Assembly: GCA_947040455.1 (NCBI GenBank)
Contig: CAMRBN010000004.1
Location: 56,991 to 120,990 of the forward strand
Source of the DNA: an uncultured Mycoplasma sp.
Lineage (GTDB): Bacteria; Bacillota_I; Bacilli_A; Mycoplasmatales; Metamycoplasmataceae
DNA: 64,000 nucleotides
Reading direction: 5' to 3'
The number at the start of each line of letters is the position of its first letter. The stretch's first letter is position 1. The notes under the pieces are model-generated. The model made no database searches and was not told the DNA's origin. It saw nothing but the letters and a program-made list of their open reading frames with translations. Positions 50,272 through 61,388 of this stretch are shown in pieces. The translations under genes and the position numbers were made by a program.

Positions 50272-51957
50272 TTATCCATTAAAATTTTTAAGTTTTGGAT
50301 TAGAAATATCAGGGTTTATTTCTATTGCTTGTTGAAATTTTTCATTGGCTTCATTTAATTTACCTTGTCGCCCTAAAGCGATGCCTCAATTAAGATAGGA
50401 TTCTGCATTGGGTTTTATTTCTATTGCTTGTTGAAATTTTTCAATGGCTGTATCAAATTTGCCTTGTTGAAATAAAGCAATGCCTCAATCAATATAGGAT
50501 TCTGAGTTAAGTTTTACTTCTATTGATTTTTTAAATTTTTCAATAGCTTCATTGAATTTTTCTTGTTGTCTTAAAGCAATACCTCAATTCAGATAGGCTT
50601 CTGCATTGGGTTGTATTTCTATTGCTTTTTGCCATTTTTTAATTGCTTCATTAAATTTTCCTTGTTGCCTCAAAGCAATGCCTCAATTAGAATACGCTCC
50701 TGCATTAGGATTTATTTCTATTGCTTGTTGAAATTTTTCAATGGCTTCATTGAATTTACCTTGTCCACTCAAAGCAATACCTCAATTAGTATAAACTTCT
50801 TCGTTAGGATTTATTTCTATTGCTTGTTTACATTTTTCAATTGCTTTATTGAATTTTCCTTGTTGCCTCAAAGCAATGCCTCAATTAATATAGGATTCTA
50901 CATTGGTTTCTATTTCTATGGATTTTTTAAATTTTTCAATAGCTTCATTAAATTTGTCCTGCTCCACTAGGGCAATACCTCAATTAGTATAAGATTGTCA
51001 AGTAGGGCTTATTTCTATTGCTTGTTGAAACTTTTCAATGGCTGCATCAAATTTTCCTTGTTGAATTAAAGCGATGCCTCAATGAATATAAGATTGTACT
51101 TCATTAGGATTAATCTCTATTGCTTTTTGCCATTTTTTAATGGCTTTATCTAATTTTTTTAAACCTAATAACTTTAATCCATCTAAGAAAAAACTGACAT
51201 GTGATCATGTTCCAAAATTTTGGAATATTCCAACATCATCAGGAAATAAAGCCATTGCATTTATCCCTAACTTATCCAGCCATTTAATTATTTGCATTTG
51301 TAAATCATACTTAATTAGAACACTTTTAGACTCTTTGTTTAAATTTAAATTATCAAAAATAAAAATTGATTTTTGAATTATAGATCTATTAATTTTTTGA
51401 TTGGTTTTAAATTGGAAAAAAGACATTTTATCAAATACAATATTATCGAATTTTAATTCTGATTTATATTCATTGTTTTTATTTTTAAAATAAAATATTT
51501 TAAAATATTCAGGGTCTTTATCTGATATTTTGGGTAAATATGAAGCAGCAAATCATAAAGAAACCAAAATATCCTCAGTAAAGTCAATTAGAGGAGTTGG
51601 AATGCCGTGGTGCTGCATTTTTCCCAATAACATCAAACTATCACTTTCTCCTAATTCTTGGATTAAATATTTATTTTGTTCCATGAAATAATATTTTAAA
51701 GCTGCAAAATCTTGTTTATTGCCTGTCTTATAAGAACCATTATTTTTCCTAACAAATGTAGAGTCTAATTCTCAAAAAGAATCTCCTTGACCTCTATAAA
51801 TAAAATGTTCTTCTTTGTTCATCATACTAAAAACTCAATTTTTAACGCCTTCAAATGTATCTAGTATAATCAGGCTTTTAAACTGTGTTTTCTTAGTTTT
51901 CTGCAAAAGTGTATATTCTGCATCAGGTTTGTTTTTGGTTTTTTTAGGTGAAATCAT
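50272..51957 (-). CDS. FRG domain protein with C-terminal TPR array
   Basis: FIYRGQGDSFWELDSTFVR...MQHHGIPTPLIDFTEDILVSLWFAA (FRG); at least eight ~33-aa units AIEKFQQAIEINPNxxxYxNWGIALxxQGKFNE. Confidence 0.85.
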
Positions 51958-51967
51958 AGTTCAATAA

Positions 51968-52090
51968 TTATATAACCATTATCTTATTGTTCATTGTTTT
52001 TAAATCAATAATATAAAACAAAGATTCTAAAAAAATAGCATTAATTTCATATATTGTATCTAGATCCGTTGGATTAATATATCAACATAT
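51968..52090 (-). pseudogene. Second, more diverged C-terminal remnant of the duplicated gene family
   Basis: taaccattatcttattgttcattgtttttaaatcaataatataaaacaaagattct...gtatctagatccgttggattaatatatca. Confidence 0.7.
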
Positions 52091-52242
52091 TCTAATATTA
52101 AAAAAGAATAGTAATTAAGGAACTTGATATGCGGAACACTAAAAGAGATATTTTAGAAAAGTGTATAAAGTAAAGATGAAAATTCAAAGAAATTTATATA
52201 TTTCTAGAATAAATAAAAGACATTATTAATCAATATTTGATT

Positions 52243-52803
52243 TTAAAACTTAAATAAATCATCTTTAAATGGTTGATAAACAATATAATCATTTATTTCT
52301 TTTTTGTCATTTTTAATGTTTTGAGATATTATTCTAGAAAAGAAATTTTTTCTTTTATTATTTGCAGAAGCTATCTCTTTAAAGTTCTTTTGAACCCTGC
52401 CTATAAATCATTTATTTCATTTTTCTAAATAAATCATAAATGCGGAAATTTCTTGTTTTTTTGCTTCATTATATAAATTAGATATTTGTTGTTGTTCACT
52501 AAGGCTAATTTTGCCACGATAAAAAGAAGAGTAAATATGTAAATCCGTTTCTTTAATAATATATATAATATTTACTTGAAAAAAAGTTTTTTGATTCAGT
52601 TTATTAATTATGGAATTTTGTGTTATTTTTAAATAAAATTTATTAAAATTTTTTACTTTTCTTTCTGAACTTATTTTTGAAGTTCCGGGAATAAAATAAT
52701 AATATTTTTCTTTATTTATTTGTCTAATATCAAAACATACAAAAGGCCTATTTTTGGAAATGGGATTTCCTAAATAATTTGTTATTTTATTAGCATTTAA
52801 CAT
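52243..52803 (-). CDS. Hypothetical protein, possible AbiQ/ToxN-like endoribonuclease toxin
   Basis: RPFVCFDIRQINKEKYYYFIPGTSKISSERK recalls the ToxN/AbiQ Y-x-xPlTS.K core; extended over two TGAs to TAA at 52243. Confidence 0.4.
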
Positions 52804-52912
52804 ATATATAGATCATTTTATTATTTTGTTATTTTTTTTCATAGTTTTAGATTTATTATCAAAAATCCCTTCTCAAAATTATCTTAAAAAACTTTGAGAA
52901 AGGAGGTGAATA

Positions 52913-53002
52913 ATGAGCATTGAAAGCAAACATAAAATTATATTAACATATTGCTTACTAAAAATTCTTATATCCCTGCATTCACCAAGCAGTTACCTAT
53001 AA
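52913..53002 (+). CDS. 29-aa hydrophobic peptide ORF with perfect SD, candidate type I-like toxin
   Basis: aaaggaggtgaataATG; MSIESKHKIILTYCLLKILISLHSPSSYL*. Confidence 0.35.
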   Translation: MSIESKHKIILTYCLLKILISLHSPSSYL

Positions 53003-53468
53003 AAGGCGGAATGATTTCTTTTCCTCAATACTATTCTTTCAATGGAAATTATATCATATATTTGAAACTTGATAAAATATGTTTTATAAATAAAATTATG
53101 TATATATTTACCTAAATAATATAAGTAAAAATTTAAATATTTTGTGAAAAAAGAACTAATTAGAGTTCTTTTTATTATTTTAATATAAGTAAATTCTTTA
53201 AAATTGAATATTATAAATTAAATAATGGATTCATTATTTGTTTTGTTATACAAAATAGAAGTAGAACAATACTTGACAAACAAAATATTTTATTATAATA
53301 TTTACTTGACTGAAAATTTAAATAAATTTATTAAGCATTCAAAAGATAAGTAGTATTTTTATATAATTCTCCGAAAAAAATAAATGAACTATCAAATAAA
53401 ATTGGTGCACAATATTCATTAGCACAAATAAACAAAACTATTAAGATATTAGAATATTAACATAATAA

Positions 53469-54671
53469 TTATGGTTTGTTGTTTTTAAATTGATCATATA
53501 AAAACAAAGGTTCTAAAAAGATAGTAGTGATTTTATATATTGTATCTAACTCTGTTTGATTAATATATCAACCATGATTGTTTTCTAAATGATGATTGTT
53601 TTTATGGATAGAACTTTTTGTTATGATGCTCGCTTTGTTTCAATCATTGATTTTGGTTTCTGATTTCAAAAGATGTTGTTGAATGAACTTGATGACTGCC
53701 GCATTATCTATGTCCATATTGATTTTAGGTAATAAGATATCTTCAAAATTAGTAAAAGAGAAATAGATGGGTCCTTGGTAATATTCTTGATATACATTAG
53801 TAAAATGTTTCATTAATTGTTCAAGTTTAGGAATTTCAAAACAATCAGCAATTAAAGCAATTTTGGCATTTAATTTATTTGGTTGTTGATTTACTTCAAT
53901 ATCTCTAGCCAAAGCCTTTAAATCAACCTTTTCTTTAATCTTAAAGTGTGTTTCACTATAGATAGGAGTAAAGTAATCATCAAAGATGTGTTCAATCACA
54001 CTTTTCCTTAAAACTCTTAAACATCTTAAGACGTTAATAAAATCGGATCTCCTTATTGAAGACTCAATCATATATAGTACATTAACAATCCTAGTGAATT
54101 GATCTTCTGCCATGATATCTTTTAACTTTAGTTTATCTAGCTTAATTTTTGGGATAAAAGAATTGTTAAAAAATATGGTTTTGTAAAATAAAGCTTCTGT
54201 ATCATGAAAGCTATCATTAGAAGGTTGTGAAGATATCTCAAGCATTTTATTATGAATGATTTCTTTATTGATAGTTGATTGTAAACTAATCTTGATATTT
54301 TCTAATACACCATCTTGAATGATCATATTAAAGACATAGTGATCTTTGTCTTTAAATAGTGATGAGTTCTGTAAAAAATAATTTTCATGTCAAATATAAC
54401 CATCACTAAAAGGATGGGCATAATAATGATCTTTATTTCAAAAGACATTATTATCAAAGTTAAATAACTTGATGCCTTCATTACTTATCTTTTCTGATGC
54501 ATATGAGAGTAATGCATCATCAATAGTTGATGCTATTGCTTGAAAAGGAATCCCGATCTTATATGCTGATAATTCTCCATTTGAGCCAAGATCATTTTGA
54601 ATTAAATAAATATTGTTGTTTTGCACAACTATTTTTCCTAACCAAGAATTTGCAACATTATTTTTTATCAT
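53469..54671 (-). CDS. Conserved hypothetical protein, duplicated family, copy 1
   Basis: MIKNNVANSWLGKIVVQNNNIYLIQNDLGSNGELSAYKIG...; frame followed codon by codon over TGA to TAA at 53469. Confidence 0.8.
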
Positions 54672-54800
54672 ATGTTATTAATTATAATGGTATTTGTCTT
54701 TGTTATTTTAATTTGTATGTGATATGTTTGAAGTGAAATAGAGCCATATACACATATGATATAATTTTTGAACTTTCACTTCTAAAAGGATGCAATTATT

Positions 54801-55169
54801 ATGAAAAAATTATTATTAGGATTAGGAACTCTATCATTAGCTATTTTGCCTGTAGTATCAATGGTATCATGTGTGGGAGCAAATGAAATCACATTAGATG
54901 GAATTGGGTCAAGGGGTGGATATCATTGAGATATTGATAACATTGAAAAGATTGAAGCTACAAAAGATTCAACAAATTCAGTAGTAGTGGGGATAACTGT
55001 AACACTGTTTGAAGCAGATTATATGAATGATTCACATAACAATAAACAAACATCAATGTGATATTCAGAGGATTACAATAACGTAAATAAATTTATTAAT
55101 GATTATATTGCAAGAGCGGGTTCTTCTAAAATAATTTGACTTGAGCCTGAAAAACCAAAAAACGAATAA
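54801..55169 (+). CDS. Small lipoprotein
   Basis: MKKLLLGLGTLSLAILPVVSMVSCVG; in-frame TGA=Trp; followed by an intrinsic terminator. Confidence 0.75.
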
Positions 55170-55190
55170 TCTATATTATTAATTTAATAA

Positions 55191-55215
55191 AAAACACCTT
55201 ACAATAGGTGTTTTT
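55191..55215 (+). terminator. Intrinsic terminator
   Basis: aaaacacct-tacaat-aggtgtttttt. Confidence 0.85.
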
Positions 55216-55378
55216 TCATATTCGGTTGTGCTAAATTTACCTAATTCAATCATAAAAAAAGATAATGAATAATTACTTAAACTTTTAGACTTTTTATATG
55301 AATATATTTAATAAAGTTTATAATTTTAATAATGGCTTTATTTTGAGGTAATTATTAATTTAGAAAGAGTAAGTATTT

Positions 55379-56110
55379 ATGAGTGATATTAATAACGGAA
55401 AACTACAAGTTGGTGGTGGCAAAAAGAATGAATATAATAATAGTGGGGATGTTAATACAACTAATATTCATAATTATCCTTTTTCCAATTTATTTAGCAA
55501 GAAACTTAAAAATAAAACCGCGAAAAGAGTTGAAGAACTGCAGCAACAAATAAATGAATTAAAATCTACTACAGAAATTGAAAAATTATCTGAATTAAGA
55601 GATTTAAACCGGATATGAGATGAAATATTGGTTTCTGACGATAATGTTTATGAAATATTGAAAAAGAACAACATCTTAAAGGAAAGTATTGAAGGATCGG
55701 AAGAAAAGAAGAAAGAAATATTAAATAATATTCAATTTATGAACACTGCTGGAATAGAAGAAAAAACAGCTTTGATTTGATGCTTTATGAGTGATGTTAA
55801 TATAGACTCAAATTTTAAAATTTTAAGAGAAAAATATCCATTTAAAAAACCTTATGTCAGTTTTGGAAAATCACTAAATATATTTTCAAATTGTGGGGTA
55901 TCAATGCAAGGAAATATTATTGCAGTTCCCCCAAAGAATGAAATATTATTTACAAAAGTTCCAGAATTAAAACAAATTTTTAATTTTGAGTGAAAATCAA
56001 AAGAAAATATATTGGGTGTGAAATTAACTGCATTAGCACCACAAATAAAATTACTTTTATTATCATTGAATTGAATTCTTGAAGAGTGTGAATTCTGAAG
56101 CACAAACTAA
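55379..56110 (+). CDS. Hypothetical protein
   Basis: MSDINNGKLQVGGGKKNEYNNSGDVNTTNIHNYPF...; co-frame ORFs joined over TGA. Confidence 0.6.
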
Positions 56111-56180
56111 AAGATATTTAATTTATCATAATATTTTTATTAATTATAATTTTTAGATTACTATTTAACTAAAATTATAT

Positions 56181-56790
56181 TATGAACAATAATTTACACG
56201 AACAAATAGAAGAACAAAAAATCAAATATTTACTGAATTCATTATTAAAAAAGATAATGAATTTTTTGTTAATAGGAATAAAAAAACACAAATTACATAA
56301 ATTTGCTAATTGAATATTTTTGAAATAGCAACCAAATTTGATTCTTTATTCAAAAATAAAATTCTAGATTTATCTTTATATGGAATGACTTATAGAGATA
56401 TTATGAAACATGAAAATATTATGATTTCACTAGATAAAATTTCTGATATAGTTGATTCTAACAATTATAAAAAAAGATAAACCTAGCTATAAAAAACTCT
56501 TTAGAAGTCTCAATATAACAAAGCTATATATTGAAATAGATGATTCATATCAATTTGTTAAAAGCAATTTTTCAATTAAAAAAATTAGAAATAGAATGAT
56601 ATCTATTCACTTGGGCAAAGACAAAAACAAACATGTAATCTGTAAATTTATTATTCTATAAACAAAAATTCTCGATGAAAATCACCTTGATAATGTTGGA
56701 ATATGCAATATTATCAAGACAAAAATTAATGAAATATATGGATTCAAAATTTTCAAATTACAAGTAATTGGAGATGGTGTGTTTAACATC
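56181..56790 (+). pseudogene. Degraded coding region ending in a cyclase-like fragment (INEIYGFKIFKLQVIGDGVFNI)
   Basis: Several short frames broken by TAA/TAG; ORF 56452-56661 is one piece; the end resembles the metal-Asp-2 segment of cyclase A. Confidence 0.4.
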
Positions 56791-57103
56791 TGATGAAGGC
56801 AATCATGCAATAAAATCATTTGATGTTGCATTAATCAAAACAAATCCAAAAACTGAAATCAAAGAAATATTAAAAGGTAAAACTGATGATAAAACAAGCA
56901 CTGATTATACAAAGTGAGAGGAACTTAAAAACTCTAAAGGTGTATATGAAAAGAGAACATAAATTAAGGGATCTAATATGTGAAAAACACTAAGAGAGAT
57001 ATTTTTAAAGAAAAAGTGTATAAATATAGTTAAAAAATAAAGATGAGCAAATACCAACAAATGCTATTTTTCTAGAGTCAATAAAAGAAACTCTTGATAA
57101 ATA
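56783..57103 (+). pseudogene. C-terminal remnant of the nucleotidyltransferase at 49039
   Basis: TSDEGNHAIKSFDVALIKTNPKTEIKEILKGKTDDKTSTDYTKWEELKNSKGVYEKRT then TAA; nearly identical DNA to 49366-49680. Confidence 0.85.
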
Positions 57104-57225
57104 TTAAAAATAATAACTTATTAAGTATCTTTATGATTTTAAATATAAATTTTGTACAAAAATATTAAACTTTTAAGAAAAAGAAAGGTATGTGCTTATT
57201 GCTTAAATCTATAACCATTATCTTA

Positions 57226-58425
57226 TTATTCATTGTTTTTAAATTGATCATATAAAAACAAAGGTTCTAAAAAGATAGTAGTGATTTTATATATTGTATC
57301 TAACTCTGTTTGATTAATATATCAACCATGATTGTTTTCTAAATGATGATTGTTTTTATGGATAGAACTTTTTGTTATGATGCTCGCTTTGTTTCAATCA
57401 TTGATTTTGGTTTCTGATTTCAAAAGATGTTGTTGAATGAACTTGATGACTGCCGCATTATCTATGTCCATATTGATTTTAGGTAATAAGATATCTTCAA
57501 AATTAGTAAAAGAGAAATAGATGGGTCCTTGGTAATATTCTTGATATACATTAGTAAAATGTTTCATTAATTGTTCAAGTTTAGGAATTTCAAAACAATC
57601 AGCAATTAAAGCAATTTTGGCATTTAATTTATTTGGTTGTTGATTTACTTCAATATCTCTAGCCAAAGCCTTTAAATCAACCTTTTCTTTAATCTTAAAG
57701 TGTGTTTCACTATAGATAGGAGTAAAGTAATCATCAAAGATGTGTTCAATCACACTTTTCCTTAAAACTCTTAAACATCTTAAGACGTTAATAAAATCGG
57801 ATCTCCTTATTGAAGACTCGATCATATCTAGTACATTAGTAATCCGAGTGAATTGATCTTCTGACATGATATCTTTTAACTTTAGTTTATCTAGCTTAAT
57901 TTTCTGAATAAAAGAATTGTTAAAAAATATGGTTTTGTAAAATAAGGCTTCTGTATCATGAAAGCTATCATTAAAAGGTTGTGAAGATATCTCAAGCATT
58001 TTATTCTGAATGGTTTCTTTATTGATAGTTGGTTGTGAACTAAGCTTAATATTTTCTAATACACCATCTTGAATGATCATATTAAAGACATAGTGATCTT
58101 TGTCTTTAAATAGTGATGAGTTCTGTAAAAAATAATTTTCATGTCAAATATAACCATCACTAAAAGGATGGGCATAATAATGATCTTTATTTCAAAAGAC
58201 ATTATTATCAAAGTTAAATAACTTGATGCCTTCATTACTTATCTTTTCTGATGCATATGAGAGTAATGCATCATCAATAGTTGATGCTATTGCTTGAAAA
58301 GGAATCCCGATCTTATATGCTGATAATTCTCCATTTGAGCCAAGATCATTTTGAATTAAATAAATATTGTTGTTTTGCACAACTATTTTTCCTAACCAAG
58401 AATTTGCAACATTATTTTTTATCAT
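57226..58425 (-). CDS. Conserved hypothetical protein, duplicated family, copy 2
   Basis: Near-identical to 53469-54671; co-frame ORFs 57394-58080 and 58192-58425. Confidence 0.8.
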
Positions 58426-58478
58426 ATGTTATTAATTATAATGGTATTTATCTTTGTTGTGGAAAGATGTTGTTTAAC

Positions 58479-58937
58479 TTATAAAACAACATTCATATCT
58501 TGTAAAATTTTTGATCAAACTTGTCAAGCCCTTTCAATATCAAAAGATTTATAAATAGCATAAATAAAAGCTTCTATACATGAGCTTTTTGCTTTTTTTC
58601 CCAATGGGTTTGATTCATTATAGTCTGTGAAACGTGACATCTCGTAATGTTCAAAAACTTCAATAAAAAAAGTTTCACCTATTAATTTCTGTTTTTTATT
58701 TTGTAATTCTGTTAATTTTCCATCATAATCAGCATTTACTTTAATAATATTTCTATCACAAACAAGAAATGTTATTAAAGCATCTCCTCTGAAAGCTAAA
58801 ACCCTAGAGGAATAAAGGCCATATGTAATATTAATATCAACAGCTCCATAAAAGTATTTTTCATTTTTTTCATTTAATTCTATATTAAATTCTTCCAATA
58901 ATCAGTTTATATACTTTTCTTTTTTATCACTTTCCAA
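58479..58937 (-). CDS. Hypothetical protein, TTG start
   Basis: LESDKKEKYINWLLEEFNIELNEKNEKYFYGAVDI...; GGAAGGAG SD upstream of TTG at 58937; stop TAA at 58479. Confidence 0.55.
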
Positions 58938-59063
58938 AATTAACTCCTTCCTCTTAATAGACAATACTAATTCTTATTTATGAAATAACATCTAAACGAA
59001 CAGTTTTGAACAACTATTTTCCTAACCAATAATTTGTAACATTATTTTTTTATCCTATTGTTA

Positions 59064-61388
59064 TTAGCTAATCTTATTTATAATTTCTAATAAACTAATA
59101 TATTTATCGTTTTTACCTATATATTCCATATCATTTTTACTGTTATTATAGAAAGCCTTATATCCAGCTACAACTGTATATGGATTTTTATTTGATATTT
59201 TATCTATTGCTTTATGTAGTTTATTCATTTTATTTTGCGTTTCTTTGTCAATATCTTCGTCATTTCTACCCTTGACTTCAATTATTATCATTTTTTTTGA
59301 AGCTTCATTAATTAAAATAAAATCAGGAAAGAATTTTGAAGATTTTGAAATATTATTAAAATAATTAATGTAAAAATCTTGTTCTCCCGTTCCATTTCTA
59401 AATAAATGCATTTGTTTTTCTGATGATTTTAATATTGATCTAATTTCTTTGCAAAATTCATGCTCATTTTGACTTAAAGGAGGTTTATTAATTTTTAAGG
59501 TAGCATCAAATGTATTATAGTTATCTCATGGAACAACATCAAAGTATTTATTTGAAGTTAAATAGTGAGTTGGCAAAACATATTCTTCAACATTAGTTTG
59601 TGACCTATCTTTTTGATATTTATATATTTCTTGATTAATAATTTCTTGCATAGAATAATTTTGTGAATTTAATGAAAAAAAAGAATGATTAAAATTATAA
59701 TAAGTTGCTCAATAAAATTGCTTTATTTTTATATTTTTTATTTCCAAAGAGATTTTATTCATAATTTGTTGTGTTAAATAGTTATTTGAAATTACTGTTT
59801 TATATTTAATGTATAAATCAAATAAAGAAATATTATCTCCATTAAATATTAATTTTTGTTGTGAAGCAATATTTTCATTTAGTTTCTCCGCAATTTTATC
59901 TTGATTTTCTTGGAAAACATCTTGACTGGAGTGCTTGGAATTCGGATCACTTTGCTTTTTGTGCTCAAACTCTAAATATCTTGTAAATTCTTCCATATCA
60001 ATTATTTTTTTTGAAATAATATCTACCATTTCTGTTTGATCAATATTTTTATCATTAATAATTATTTTGTTTAATTTTATATTTTTATTTATCGATCTCT
60101 CTGAACGTCCTAATTTTAAAGTTTCTTCTTTCTCTATATAAAATATTTCTTTTTTGATAAAATTTTTATAATTTTCATCTTTTGTAAAAACAAATGCGTG
60201 ATCAATATATGCATTATCATAAAATTTAAAAAAGGGATTCCTCATTATTCTTCCTAATGTTTGTATGTTAAAACTATCTTTTTTCGTTTCTCTAATTCTT
60301 ACTAGCATATTTGCTCTTGGAATATCTCAACCTATTGCTATTGCTTGTTTAAATATCAATATTTCAATCGGAGAATCTGATGCCACTATTTCACCTTTGG
60401 TTTTCCTTGTTTTATTTTTATCTAATCAAAGTGCATAATTAAAATCTTTTTTATATCCTTCTTTTTCTAATAATACTTCAATATTTTTTAATAAATAATC
60501 TTCTGTATCAATATCTTTGTCAACAACTATTTTATTAGGTATCTGAATTGTTAATAATGGATTAATTTCAATATTTTTTTTGAAGTATTCTTTCTTTATT
60601 TTCTTCTGTTGTTCAATCGCACTTAGAATTAATCTCTCGGTTTCACCTGTGTATTTATCAAAAATTAATGAAGATGATTCTCCATGTATTTCCACCATTT
60701 TTTTAATAGAACATTCTTCAATTACTTCTTCAAGAGAAATTTTGTAATCTGGCTTTATGTCTAAAGTTGCTGAAATCTTAATAGTTTTAATGGGGTTTAA
60801 TGATTTCATAACTATTTTTTTCATTTCTGCTATATTGGCAATTTTAACTTCTCTATGTGCTTCGTCAATAATTAGAACAATGTTGATGTTTTGCATTTTG
60901 GTGTTGCTAATTACTTTATGTAAGTCATTTCTTTCTGATTCTATATTCATGATTTTTGTATTTTTGCCAAATAATGATCAACCAAGAAAATAAACATTAT
61001 TTTGCTGAAAATAATCTATATTTTCTAAATAACTTCCCTTTATTACTTTATCTTTTATTCCTATATAATTAGTCGAAAATCCACTAACTCATTGATCTTC
61101 TAAGTATTTTGTTATTTTTTCATATCCTTGATAATCTAATTTTCCAGTAGATGGAGCAATAAATAAAAATGTTGTTGGTTTATTATTTAAAATTTCATTT
61201 TCTAAATATTTATCAATTATATCCGCAATAATAAATGTTTTTCCACTCCCTGTTGGACTTTGAAAATTAAAATCATCATTATCTTTTAAGAATTCAATAG
61301 CATTTTCAACTGCAGATTGTTGATAATTTAATATTTTCTTCTTTTTATTCACTAAAATCCTTAATGGAGATGTTTTTGTTAAATTCAT
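59064..61388 (-). CDS. res: Type III restriction-modification system, Res (helicase-endonuclease) subunit
   Basis: FQSPTGSGKTFIIADII, VLIIDEAHREV, KTIKISATL, QTLGRIMRNP; C-terminal FILINEASKKMIIIEVKGRN (D-ExK); four co-frame ORFs. Confidence 0.9.

Noticed and set aside
50611-50970. + strand repetitive Phe/Cys-rich ORF (IRIYFYCLLKFFNGFIEF...)
   Set aside because: Antisense of the TPR repeats; its repeat pattern is fully explained by the - strand gene.
50280-51180. CRISPR-like periodic repeats
   Set aside because: Period of about 100 bp corresponds to coding TPR units with no spacer structure; no cas genes seen.
49600-59070. IS element or transposon as the cause of the duplications
   Set aside because: No transposase motif and no clear terminal inverted repeats with target-site duplication; the blocks look like recombination remnants.
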